Shown piece by piece: positions 45,418 to 54,413 of a DNA stretch of 64,000 bases. Under the pieces are notes generated by a model that worked only from the letters and a program-made list of their open reading frames with translations, had not been told where the DNA came from and made no database searches. Position numbers and translations under genes: made by a program. Each line of letters starts with the position of its first letter. The first letter of the stretch is position 1. The DNA comes from Bradyrhizobium sediminis (GTDB taxonomy: Bacteria > Pseudomonadota > Alphaproteobacteria > Rhizobiales > Xanthobacteraceae): the NCBI RefSeq assembly GCF_018736085.1, contig NZ_CP076134.1, positions 3,978,501-4,042,500 of the forward strand, read 5' to 3'.

Positions 45418-45990
45418 TCAGTCGGCGTGAATCTGTTCGGTCACTTTGGGCGCCCGCCGCCAGCCGTCGCGCGCATTCTTCCAGACCACCTGGGCCTGGC
45501 GCACCAGCATCATGAAGCAGCCGAGACCGACGACGCCGTAAACCAGGCTCATCGGCAGATCGAACACGGTCATGCGCTGCGAATGCATGCGTTCGACGAT
45601 GGTCACCGAGAAATACGCCAGCAGCCCCACGAAACCGAGCGTGATGAAATCGACCAGCGCCAACAACGCCGACCTCATGGGCCCCGGCCCCATCAGGTTC
45701 GACACCAGCTCGACCGCGATATGCGCCTTCTTGCGCGTCACCACCGCGCCGCCGATGAACGCCAGCGACATCAGCCCGTAACGCGCGATCTCCTCGGTCC
45801 AGGACAGGCTGTCGTTCAGAATGTAGCGGGTGAAGAACTGCAGGAAGACGATGAAGGCCAGCGCCCAGAACAACACGAAGGCGATCCAGTCCTCCGGATG
45901 GTGCTCGATGACGACCTCTTCGTCCTTGGCGACGATCAGGTGAACGTCATCCGACGGAGCAGCGTTGGCGGATTTGGGGCTGGTGTTCAT
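45418..45990 (-). CDS. dctQ: TRAP transporter small permease DctQ
   Basis: A 190-residue protein with four predicted membrane segments. It has the DctQ-type WTEEIARYGLMSLAFIGGAVVTRKKAHIAVELV core (read in parts: RKKAHIAVELV). The N-terminal 35 residues are a hydrophilic cytoplasmic extension. It precedes dctM by 15 bases. It is separated from dctP by 168 bases that hold a family C repeat, so the three TRAP genes are not tightly packed. Confidence 0.92.
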   Translation of the reverse strand: MNTSPKSANAAPSDDVHLIVAKDEEVVIEHHPEDWIAFVLFWALAFIVFLQFFTRYILNDSLSWTEEIARYGLMSLAFIGGAVVTRKKAHIAVELVSNLMGPGPMRSALLALVDFITLGFVGLLAYFSVTIVERMHSQRMTVFDLPMSLVYGVVGLGCFMMLVRQAQVVWKNARDGWRRAPKVTEQIHAD

Positions 45991-46011
45991 GAACAGTGAT
46001 CCACTATCTAT

Positions 46012-46150
46012 CGTCGTCCCCGCGAAAGCGGGGACCCATAACCACCGGCGTTCATGGTGGCAAAAGGTGTCTGCCAGATTGCCTTATTGAAAGGACCCCG
46101 GCGTATGGGTCCCCGCTCCCGTGCGCAATTGCGCACTAGGCGGGGACGAC
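46012..46150. repeat. Family C palindromic repeat, copy 1
   Basis: Outer arms CGTCGTCCCCGC and GCGGGGACGA(C) pair; an inner pair GACCCATAACCACCGG and GTATGGGTCC is shared with the second copy at 56016-56154. It lies between dctP and dctQ and may act as an mRNA-stabilising or terminating structure. Confidence 0.7.
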
Positions 46151-46158
46151 AGCGTGGT

Positions 46159-47145
46159 TTACTTCAGCGCCTGCAGCGCGTCGTATTCCGCGCGGCTCCA
46201 GCCGGCGCCGGCGGACGCGTCGTTGTGCAGCGGGATCGCCGCCTTGCGGAACGCCTCGCGGTCGACCTCGACCACGGTCTTGCCGAGCTTGCGCAATTGA
46301 TCCGCGATCTTCTGCTCGGACTCACGAATTTGATCCGACGACTTGGCGGCTGCCTGCACCAGCACCTCCTCGAACACCTTCTTGTCGGCGTCCGACAATT
46401 TCGACCAGACATGTGAGCCCGTGATCGTCAACAACGATTCGATGATGTGACCGGTCAGCATGACGTGGCTCTGCACCTCGTAGAACTTCTTGGCCATGAT
46501 GGTCGGCAGCGGGTTCTCCTGGCCGTCCACGGTACCCTGCTGCAAGGCGAGATACACCTCGGCAAAGGCGATCGGCGTGGCGTTGGCGCCGACCGATTTC
46601 GCCAGCATCAGATAGAGCGGCGCCGGCGGCACGCGCAGCTTCATGCCCTTCATGTCCTCGGGCTTCTTGATTTCCTTGTTGGCGGTCACCATGCGCTCGC
46701 CGTAATAGGTCAGCGCCATGATCTTGTGCTTGGTCTTGTCCTCGTAGCCCTTGGCGATGTCGCGGAACAGCTTGCTGTCGCGGTAGGACTTCCAGTGATT
46801 GAAGTCGCGCACCATGAACGGCGCGCCGGAGATCGCCAGCGGCTTATGGATCGAGCCGGCGAACGAGGTGCCGGTGTAGATGATATCGACGGTGCCGAGG
46901 CCGAGCCCCTCATTGATCTGGTTCTCGTTGCCGAGCTGGGACGCCGGAAACACCTGGATTTCATACCGGCCCGAGGTTCGCTTCTTGATTTCCTCAGCGG
47001 CCCACAGCGCCTGGGCGTGATAGGGTTCGGCGATCTCGTAGACATGCGCCCATTTCAGCTTGGTCTGGGCCGAGGCCGGACTTCCGATGGCTGCTGCGAA
47101 AATGAAGACCGATGATAGCGCCAGACGGCGTGTCCAGACGGACAT
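46159..47145 (-). CDS. dctP: TRAP transporter substrate-binding protein DctP
   Basis: A 328-residue periplasmic binding protein with signal peptide (FIFAAAIGSPASA|QTK). Typical DctP features are the LKWAHVY start of the mature chain and the ligand-carboxylate Arg in MKGMKLRVPPAP, followed by GANATPIAFAEVYLALQQGTVDGQEN-type helices (read in parts). It binds an organic acid, perhaps a uronate or aldarate in view of the neighbours at 49688-54248, but the ligand is unproven. It is followed by dctQ and dctM after the family C repeat. Confidence 0.93.
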   Translation of the reverse strand: MSVWTRRLALSSVFIFAAAIGSPASAQTKLKWAHVYEIAEPYHAQALWAAEEIKKRTSGRYEIQVFPASQLGNENQINEGLGLGTVDIIYTGTSFAGSIHKPLAISGAPFMVRDFNHWKSYRDSKLFRDIAKGYEDKTKHKIMALTYYGERMVTANKEIKKPEDMKGMKLRVPPAPLYLMLAKSVGANATPIAFAEVYLALQQGTVDGQENPLPTIMAKKFYEVQSHVMLTGHIIESLLTITGSHVWSKLSDADKKVFEEVLVQAAAKSSDQIRESEQKIADQLRKLGKTVVEVDREAFRKAAIPLHNDASAGAGWSRAEYDALQALK

Positions 47146-47170
47146 GATTCTCTCCCTTTAATTCATTGCC

Positions 47171-47193
47171 TGAGACCTCGTTGATGGGTCTCA
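47171..47193. other. Inverted repeat upstream of dctP
   Basis: TGAGACC (47171-47177) and GGTCTCA (47187-47193) pair perfectly with a 9-base spacer, between the flavoprotein gene stop and the dctP start. It could be a weak terminator of the flavoprotein gene or an operator for dctP. Confidence 0.3.
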
Positions 47194-47245
47194 GCCGACA
47201 ACGTCGCCGATATGAAGTGCGGATGCAAGTGGCCCGGGAATCGAC

Positions 47246-48466
47246 TTAAGTCAGGGCCGCCTTGAGGTCGAAGGCGGTATCCGCTGCCTGCTCCGGCGCG
47301 ATCGATCCCTTCACAGCCAGGATGCGGCGTCCGAACACGTGATCCGACGCACGATTGACGGATTCGATGCCGACGAGCTGCCCGGATTTGTAGCAGAACG
47401 CCGAGAACGATCGCTGCGCCGGGTCGCCGCGCACCACGACTTGATCGTATCCGGTGGTCAGACCCGCGATCTGCAGCTTGTCGTCGCCCTGATCGCTCCA
47501 GAACCAGGGCAGACCGTCATAGGTCTTGGCGTCGCCGGTCAGCCGCGCCGCAACGCATCGCGCCTGATCGGTGGCGTTCTGCACGGACTCCAGCCGCAGC
47601 GACCCGCCAAAGCGCGGGCTTGCAAACAGCGCGCAGTCGCCGATCGCCGAAATATCGGGATCCGATGTCAGTAATTGCTCGTCGACGATGATGCCCGAAG
47701 CCACCGGCAGGCCGGCTTCCGCAGCCAGTTCGACATTGGGCAGGACGCCGACGCCGACCACGACGAAGTCTGCCGGTATATGGCGGCCGTCGCTGAGGCT
47801 GACCCCGGAGACGTCAGCGCCGTTGCACTCGATGGAGGTCGCCTGCACGCCGAGATGAATGCGGATGCCCGCCGCGGTGTGCCGCGCCTGAAAATATTCC
47901 GAGATTTCGGCGGTCACCGCGCGGGCCATCACGCGCGTGCCGAGTTCGACCACATCCACTTCCAGGCCCTTGGCCCGGGCAGTGGCGGCGAATTCCAGCC
48001 CGATGAAGCCGGCGCCGATCACGACGACGCGCTGGCCGGAGCCGATCCGCTTTCGCAGCGCCTCGCTCTCATCAAGGATTCGCAAATAGCGCACGTCTTC
48101 GAGACGCGCGTTGGGAATATCGAGCAGGCGATTGCGCGCACCGGTCGCCAGCACCAGGTGCCCGTAATCGAGCGCGGAACCGGAGGCGAGCTTCAGCTTG
48201 CGCGCGGTCCGGTCGATGGAAACGGCGCGATCGGCGATCAGCTCGATGTTCTGGTCGCGATAGAACTTGTCCGGCCGGAACATCAGGCTGTCCGGCCGTC
48301 CCTCGCCCTTCAGATAGGCCTTGGACAGAGGCGGCCGCTGATACGGCAGGTGCGCCTCGTCGTTGATCAGGCAGACGCGCTCGCCGAAGCCATGCTGCCG
48401 CAACGATGCTGCGACCTGAAAACCCGCATGACCCGCGCCGACAATGAGGACCGGTCCTTGCGTCAT
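47246..48466 (-). CDS. FAD-dependent ferredoxin-type reductase (putidaredoxin/rhodocoxin reductase-like)
   Basis: A 406-residue flavoprotein with an N-terminal FAD motif (LIVGAGHAGFQVAASL), a middle NAD motif (VVVIGAGFIGLEFAATAR) and the CALFASPRFGG/GDCALF segment of the second FAD contact. It has the three-domain form of reductases that pass electrons from NADH to a [2Fe-2S] ferredoxin for P450s or dioxygenases. No ferredoxin gene is adjacent. ATG 48466 gives the expected start. It could serve the single P450 at 32705 or an unlinked system. Confidence 0.9.
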   Translation of the reverse strand: MTQGPVLIVGAGHAGFQVAASLRQHGFGERVCLINDEAHLPYQRPPLSKAYLKGEGRPDSLMFRPDKFYRDQNIELIADRAVSIDRTARKLKLASGSALDYGHLVLATGARNRLLDIPNARLEDVRYLRILDESEALRKRIGSGQRVVVIGAGFIGLEFAATARAKGLEVDVVELGTRVMARAVTAEISEYFQARHTAAGIRIHLGVQATSIECNGADVSGVSLSDGRHIPADFVVVGVGVLPNVELAAEAGLPVASGIIVDEQLLTSDPDISAIGDCALFASPRFGGSLRLESVQNATDQARCVAARLTGDAKTYDGLPWFWSDQGDDKLQIAGLTTGYDQVVVRGDPAQRSFSAFCYKSGQLVGIESVNRASDHVFGRRILAVKGSIAPEQAADTAFDLKAALT

Positions 48467-48741
48467 CGGTACAGCCCAACTGGAAGAACACAGGGATTAC
48501 CCATGTCATCTCCTCTCTTCACCGATTTTGGTGCTTGCTCGCCTCATCCAGAATAACGGCGCTCGTGGCCGCATCTTGCGGGATGGGAGCATCACTTGGC
48601 CCCATCGCTCGGGCCCGCGCAAGCGCGTCGCCCAACCATGAGGGATAGGATCTAAGTCTTGCAGACTTCGCCGGGATTGTCACCTGTCCCCTTCTGCGAT
48701 TTAAATGCCCCGCGCCCTTCCAACCCCCGAGGCCCCTTCCG

Positions 48742-49548
48742 ATGACGACCCCCGATCCGGCTACCGCGCCCCCTTCCGACGAACCGGCACTGCTCAGGAT
48801 CGAAGGCCCGATCGCCACCATCACGCTCAACCGGCCCGACGCCTTCAACTCGATCAACCTTTCGATCGCGAAGAAGCTCGAACAACTCGGCGCCGAGGTC
48901 GAGGCCAATGACGACATCCGGGTGCTTGTGATCGAGGGCGAAGGCCGCGCCTTCAGCGCGGGCGGCGATCTGCAGACCATCGGGGCCGCGGCCGAGGCCG
49001 ACACCATCGCGCCCGTGGTCGGCGAACTGCTCAAGCACTATCACGCGTTCATCGAGACGGTGCGGCGGATGCCCAAGATCGTGCTGTCGAGCGTCCACGG
49101 CTCCGCGGCCGGCGCCGGCATGGGATTGGCGTTCGTCACCGACCTCTGCATATCAGCCGACACCGCCCGCTTCACGCCGGCCTACGCCAAGATCGGCGTG
49201 TCGCCGGACGGCGGCTCTACCGTCGGCATGGTCGGTACCGTCGGCACCCGCCGCTCCCTGCAGATATTTCTGGCCGAGGACAGCTTCACCGCCCAGCAGG
49301 CCTATGACTGGGGTCTGGTCGCCAGGGTGGTGCCGGCAGTCGAACTGAAAGCCGCGACCCGCGAGTTGGCGCATCGCCTGGCGCAGAATCCGCCGGCCGC
49401 CATCGCCGGCACCAAATCGCTGATCTACCAGGCCGCGGCGACCCCGACCAAACAGCAACTCGACGCCGAAGAAGAGAAGATCATCGACGCCATGCATACG
49501 GAAGATTTCCGTGCCGCGGTGAAGAAGTTCACGAGCAAGTCGAAGTAA
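48742..49548 (+). CDS. Enoyl-CoA hydratase/isomerase family protein
   Basis: A 268-residue crotonase. The oxyanion region SAGGDLQTIG and HGSAAGAGMGLAFVTDLC is in the family order; the second catalytic position is YAKIGVSPDGGST, with Asp where canonical hydratases have Glu, as in PaaG-like and isomerase-type members. It acts on an acyl-CoA in the cytoplasm, in fatty-acid, aromatic or alicyclic acid breakdown. It is divergent from the reductase gene and single on its strand before the repeat at 49577. Confidence 0.88.
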   Translation: MTTPDPATAPPSDEPALLRIEGPIATITLNRPDAFNSINLSIAKKLEQLGAEVEANDDIRVLVIEGEGRAFSAGGDLQTIGAAAEADTIAPVVGELLKHYHAFIETVRRMPKIVLSSVHGSAAGAGMGLAFVTDLCISADTARFTPAYAKIGVSPDGGSTVGMVGTVGTRRSLQIFLAEDSFTAQQAYDWGLVARVVPAVELKAATRELAHRLAQNPPAAIAGTKSLIYQAAATPTKQQLDAEEEKIIDAMHTEDFRAAVKKFTSKSK

Positions 49549-49576
49549 GTCAGCGGAGTCGATCCAATAGTCAGCT

Positions 49577-49676
49577 GTCATCATCCGCGAAAGCGGATGA
49601 TCCAGTACGCCGCGGCTTATCGGTTCAATTCACCGCCGCGGATTGCTGGATGCCCCGCTTTCGCGGGGCATGACGA
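49577..49676. repeat. Family D palindromic repeat
   Basis: GTCATCATCCGCGAAAGCGGATGATCC at the left and GGATGCCCCGC-TTTC-GCGGGGCATGACG at the right form two hairpins with an internal CCGCGG pair. It lies between the stops of the hydratase and dehydratase genes, which converge. Confidence 0.65.
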
Positions 49677-49687
49677 CCGGAGGGAAG

Positions 49688-51403
49688 CTACTCCCTGCCC
49701 TCACCGCGCATGAAATCGAAATCGCAGCCTTCGTCGGCCTGCAGGATGGTCTCGTTGAACAGATGGGCGTAGCCGCGCTTCGCCCGATCCGGCGTCGCCG
49801 GGAGCGCCAGCGCCGCGCGGCGCTTGTCGAGTTGGGCGGCGTCGACCAGGAGATCGATGCGGCGCCTGGCGACATCGAGCCGGATCATGTCGCCGTTCTT
49901 CACCAGCGCCAGCGGACCGCCGACCGCGGATTCCGGCGTGATGTGCAGCACGATGGTGCCGAACGCCGTGCCGCTCATCCGCGCGTCCGATATCCGCACC
50001 ATGTCCTTGACGCCGCCGCGCGCGAGCTTCCTGGGGATCGGCAGGTAGCCCGCCTCCGGCATACCCGGCGCGCCCTTGGGGCCGGCGTTGCGCAGCACCA
50101 GCACATCGTCGGCGTTGACGTCGAGGTCGGGATCGTCGACCCGCAGCGTCATATCCTCGACGGATTCGAACACCACGGCGCGGCCGGTGTGCTGCAGCAG
50201 TCTGGGGCTCGCGGCGGAATGCTTGATCACGGCGCCGCGCGGCGCGAGATTGCCGTGCAGCACTGCCATCGCGCCTTCCGGCTTGATCGGGTTGTTGCGC
50301 GGACGGATGGCGTCCTGCCCCGGCACGTCTTCCGCGCCGGCGACGACATCGCGCAAGGTCGCACCGGTGATGGTCCTGGCGTCGAGGTCGATGAGATCGC
50401 CGAGCTGCGCCATCAGTTTCGGCAGGCCGCCGGCATGATGGAAATGCTCCATGTAATGCTCGCCCGACGGCTTCAGGTCGATCAGCACAGGCACCTCGCG
50501 GCCGAGCTTGTCGAAGGCCTCGAGATCGATGCGATGCGAGGTGCGGTTGGCGATCGCGGTGAGATGAATGAGCCCATTGGTCGAACCGCCGATCGCCTGC
50601 AGCACCACTTGCGCGTTCTTGAACGATGAGGCCGTCAGCAACTCGCTCGGCTTCGGCCCTTTTGATTTGGCCATTTCGGCGGCCACCCTGCCGCTGGCCT
50701 CGGCGGAACGGAAGCGCTCGGCATGCGGCGCCGGGATGGTCGCGCTCATCGGCAGCGACAGGCCGAGGGCTTCGGTGATGCAGGCCATGGTGGAGGCGGT
50801 GCCCATCACCATGCAGGTGCCGACGGACGGCGCGAGCCGGCCGTTGACCGCCTCGATTTCCACCTCATCGATTTCGCCGGCGCGGTGTTTCGCCCACAGC
50901 CGCCGGCAATCGGTGCAGGCGCCGAGCACCTCGCCCTTGTGATGGCCGACCACCATCGGCCCGACCGGGATCACCACCGTCGGCAGATCGGCTGAGACCG
51001 CGGCCATGATCTGCGCCGGCAGCGTCTTGTCGCAGCCGCCGATCACCACGACGGCATCCATCGGCTGCGCCCGGATCATCTCCTCGGTATCCATCGCCAT
51101 CAGGTTGCGCAGATACATCGAGGTCGGATGCGCAAAACTCTCGGCGATCGAGATGGTCGGAAACACCATCGGCATCGCGCCCGACAGCATCACGCCGCGC
51201 TTCACCGCCTCGATGATCTGGGGGACGTTGCCGTGACAGGGATTGTAGTCGCTGTAGGTGTTGGTGATGCCGACGATCGGGCGGTTGAGCGCGTCGTCGG
51301 AATAGCCCATCGCCTTGATGAAAGCCTTGCGCAGAAACAGCGAAAACCCGGCGTCGCCGTAACTGGTCAAACCCTTGCGCAGCCCGTCCGCCATCGTGCT
51401 CAT
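49688..51403 (-). CDS. IlvD/Edd family dehydratase (sugar-acid dehydratase type)
   Basis: A 571-residue protein. Family motifs in order are GITNTYSDYNPCHGNVPQ, GGCDKTLPAQIMA (Cys for the Fe-S cluster), GACTDCRRLW (second Cys), GTCMVMGTAST and GGSTNGLIHL. IlvD acts on dihydroxy acids in branched-chain synthesis, but the related arabonate, xylonate and gluconate enzymes share this pattern. The sugar-acid neighbours and the adjacent GntR regulator favour a catabolic sugar-acid dehydratase. ATG 51403 is used (51394 also possible); the longer frame to 51526 is not family-like. It is divergent from gntR across a shared promoter. Confidence 0.9.
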   Translation of the reverse strand: MSTMADGLRKGLTSYGDAGFSLFLRKAFIKAMGYSDDALNRPIVGITNTYSDYNPCHGNVPQIIEAVKRGVMLSGAMPMVFPTISIAESFAHPTSMYLRNLMAMDTEEMIRAQPMDAVVVIGGCDKTLPAQIMAAVSADLPTVVIPVGPMVVGHHKGEVLGACTDCRRLWAKHRAGEIDEVEIEAVNGRLAPSVGTCMVMGTASTMACITEALGLSLPMSATIPAPHAERFRSAEASGRVAAEMAKSKGPKPSELLTASSFKNAQVVLQAIGGSTNGLIHLTAIANRTSHRIDLEAFDKLGREVPVLIDLKPSGEHYMEHFHHAGGLPKLMAQLGDLIDLDARTITGATLRDVVAGAEDVPGQDAIRPRNNPIKPEGAMAVLHGNLAPRGAVIKHSAASPRLLQHTGRAVVFESVEDMTLRVDDPDLDVNADDVLVLRNAGPKGAPGMPEAGYLPIPRKLARGGVKDMVRISDARMSGTAFGTIVLHITPESAVGGPLALVKNGDMIRLDVARRRIDLLVDAAQLDKRRAALALPATPDRAKRGYAHLFNETILQADEGCDFDFMRGEGRE

Positions 51404-51442
51404 TCCCTGTCGCCTTGCCTGCTCACTTATGAAGTCCGCAGA

Positions 51443-51517
51443 ATTATTGTCAATATTTGATAATCGCGACCGGGACCTCCCAGAAAACAGAAAGCCGGCG
51501 GCCTCATTATTGACAAT
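51443..51517. promoter_or_regulatory. Probable GntR operator pair in the divergent promoter
   Basis: ATTATTGTCAAT (51443-51454) and ATTATTGACAAT (51506-51517) are nearly identical 12-base repeats, 63 bases apart start to start. Each contains the palindromic core ATTG-N-CAAT. They lie between the dehydratase and GntR start codons. Confidence 0.55.
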
Positions 51518-51564
51518 GGATGCCATGCCGTGCTGACTTCAGCAGCGATCTGAAGCGAGCGCCC

Positions 51565-52257
51565 ATGAAAGCACCGGCTGCATCACCGGAAATCATCCCG
51601 CTTTCGCGCGAGGAAGAGCAGGCCGAGGTCATCCGCCGGCTGGAGGAGGACATCATCTTCGGCCGTTTCGCGCCCGGCGCGCGGCTGGTCGAGGACGCGC
51701 TGATGGCGCGCTACGGCGCCAGCCGGCATTTCGTGCGCCAGGCGCTGTTTCAGCTCGAGCGCCAGGGCATCGTGCTGCGCGAAAAGAACATCGGCGCCAC
51801 GGTGCGGTTCTATTCCAGCGAAGAGGTCCGGAAAATCTACGAGGTGCGGGAAATGCTGACGCGGCAGGCGGCGTTGATGATCGCCCTGCCCGCGCCCTCG
51901 AGCCTGATCGAACAACTGACCGAGCTGCAGCGGAAATATTGCGCCAGGGCCGACGCACAGGATCTGCGCGGCATCCATGAAGCCAACGACGCGTTTCACG
52001 TCGCGCTGTTCTCCGCCTGCGGCAATCCCTATCTGGTGCGCTCGCTGCAGGACTACATGAACCTGACCCTGCCGATGCGGGCGAAAAACCTCGCCGACAG
52101 GGAAGGGCTGGCGCAGTCACGGCGCCAGCACGAACTGATGATCGAGCTGCTGAGGGGACGCGACAACTGGGCGTTCGCGCAGCTCTGCGTCGATCACATG
52201 CAGTTGAGCAAGTCGGATTATCTCGGACGTATCGCTGGAGATAAGAGCGCGGGCTAG
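51565..52257 (+). CDS. GntR family transcriptional regulator (FCD/FadR type)
   Basis: A regulator of about 230 residues. The N-terminal winged helix has the GntR pattern (LEEDIIFGRFAPGARLVEDALMARYGAS, then HFVRQALFQLERQGIV, read in parts). The C-terminal helical FCD domain contains the conserved Asp and His pattern (DAFHVALFSACGN). Such regulators bind sugar acids. It begins at ATG 51565; ATG 51520 adds only a short tail. It diverges from the dehydratase gene, whose promoter carries the repeats above, so it is the likely local regulator. Confidence 0.88.
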   Translation: MKAPAASPEIIPLSREEEQAEVIRRLEEDIIFGRFAPGARLVEDALMARYGASRHFVRQALFQLERQGIVLREKNIGATVRFYSSEEVRKIYEVREMLTRQAALMIALPAPSSLIEQLTELQRKYCARADAQDLRGIHEANDAFHVALFSACGNPYLVRSLQDYMNLTLPMRAKNLADREGLAQSRRQHELMIELLRGRDNWAFAQLCVDHMQLSKSDYLGRIAGDKSAG

Positions 52258-52261
52258 CAAC

Positions 52262-52364
52262 CGTCATTCCGGGGCGCATCGAAGATGCGAACCCGGAATC
52301 TCGAGATTCCCCGATGTGCAGCGCACATCTGAGGTCTGGTCCTTCGGACCATCCCGGAATGACG
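52262..52364 (+). repeat. Family B hairpin-rich repeat, copy 2 (103 bp)
   Basis: Same length and end-to-end layout as the minus-strand copy at 7246-7348. Its second hairpin reads GCATC-GAA-GATGC where the other reads GATGC-GAA-GCATC: three changed base pairs, all compensated. Otherwise only one base (a hairpin-loop C for T) differs. It lies directly after the gntR stop and 8 bases before the uronate-dehydrogenase-like gene stop. Confidence 0.85.
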
Positions 52365-52371
52365 CGTTGCG

Positions 52372-53190
52372 TCACTTCCAGTCGATAACCCGGCTCTTGT
52401 CGCCGCTGAACTCCATGCCGCAGAACGCGCCGCCCTGGTAGAAATCGCTGACCGGATCGGGCGGAAGCTTCGCCTGCTCGGCCATCGCATGTTCGCGAAA
52501 ATCCTCAGCCCTGCCGGTCGGACGATAGCCGAGGTCGTAAGCGCGGTGATTGTCCCACCACGCCCGCTCGTTGTAGGACGCGCCGTAGAAGATCTCGAAA
52601 TGGATGTCGGGATGGTCGAGCCCGATCCGGCATAGTTGCACCAGATCTTCCGGCTTGAGCCAGATCGAGAGCCGGCGGTGATCGAGCGGCTTGTCGCCGA
52701 AATTGCCGATCCGCAGGCACGTTACGCCGAGCCCGTGCTTGTCGGCATAGAGCGCGCCCACCGCCTCGCCAAAGACCTTGCTGACGCCGTAGCGACTGTC
52801 CGGCCGCGCCGTCACGCCGGTGCCGATGCGATGATGGCGCGGATAGAAGCCGACCGCATGGTTCGACGACGCGAACACCACGCGCTTGACGCCGTTTTTC
52901 CGCGCCGCCTCGAACAGATTGTAGCAGCCGATGATGTTGGACTGCAGGATGTCGTCCCAGGGGCCTTCGACCGAAAACCCGCCGAAATGCAGGATGCCGT
53001 CGACGCCTTCGCAGATCGCCTCGACCTGTGCGAGGTCGGACAAGTCGGCCGCCTTGAATTTTTCGCCGGCGCAGAGATCGGCGGGTGTCTCGACGTCGCT
53101 CAGCAACAGGTCGGGATAGATCGGCGGCAGCAATTTGCGAAGGCTGGCGCCGATTCCGCCGGCGGCGCCGGTCATCAATATGCGTGGCAT
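52372..53190 (-). CDS. udh: Uronate dehydrogenase-like NAD-dependent SDR
   Basis: A 272-residue extended-SDR-like enzyme. The NAD motif is MTGAAGGIGASL; FGGFSVEGPWDDILQSNIIGCYNLFEAAR (read in parts: NIIGCYNLFEA) and the active site FASSNHAVGFYPR and YGVSKVFGE (Tyr...Lys) follow. The SSNHxxGFYP and WWDNH patterns match bacterial uronate dehydrogenases, which oxidise galacturonate or glucuronate to the aldarolactone. The SMP-30 lactonase diverges from it, which fits the next step of that route. The N-terminal MPRILMTG is taken as the start. Confidence 0.85.
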   Translation of the reverse strand: MPRILMTGAAGGIGASLRKLLPPIYPDLLLSDVETPADLCAGEKFKAADLSDLAQVEAICEGVDGILHFGGFSVEGPWDDILQSNIIGCYNLFEAARKNGVKRVVFASSNHAVGFYPRHHRIGTGVTARPDSRYGVSKVFGEAVGALYADKHGLGVTCLRIGNFGDKPLDHRRLSIWLKPEDLVQLCRIGLDHPDIHFEIFYGASYNERAWWDNHRAYDLGYRPTGRAEDFREHAMAEQAKLPPDPVSDFYQGGAFCGMEFSGDKSRVIDWK

Positions 53191-53230
53191 TTCATTCCCT
53201 CGATGCTGCGGCCGATTTGCGGTCGTTGAC

Positions 53231-53237
53231 TGACAAT
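53231..53237. promoter_or_regulatory. Possible GntR half-site in the udh/lactonase promoter
   Basis: TGACAAT here matches the core of the GntR repeats at 51443 and 51506, within the 92-base divergent gap between udh and the lactonase. The match is short, and no pair is seen. Confidence 0.25.
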
Positions 53238-53282
53238 GATAGCAAACCAGAACGCGAGGAAACGCAACAACGAGAACAGCAA

Positions 53283-54248
<966 letters not shown>

Positions 54249-54257
54249 AACCCTGTT

Positions 54258-54340
54258 CGTCATTGCGAGCGAAGCGAAGCAATCCATAGGTAAGGGAAGC
54301 AAGATGGATTGCTTCGTCGCTGACGCTCCTCGCAATGACG
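54258..54340. repeat. Family A palindromic repeat, copy with imperfect right arm
   Basis: The left end (CGTCATTGCGAGCGAAGCG) equals that at 39877; the right end (GATTGCTTCGTCGCTGACG...CGCAATGACG) has drifted. It lies in the convergent gap after the lactonase stop. Confidence 0.75.
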
Positions 54341-54361
54341 ACCCGGGGCAAAACGCAAAAA

Positions 54362-54389
54362 CGCCGGAGCGGAATGATCCGCCCCGGCG
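54362..54389 (-). terminator. Terminator of the aldehyde dehydrogenase gene
   Basis: CGCCGGAGCGGA and TCCGCCCCGGCG pair with one mismatch around ATGA; on the minus strand GTTTTTGCGTTTTG follows. It lies 25 bases past the stop of the aldehyde dehydrogenase gene. Confidence 0.7.
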
Positions 54390-54413
54390 CTGCAATCTTG
54401 TCTCGCGTAAGAC

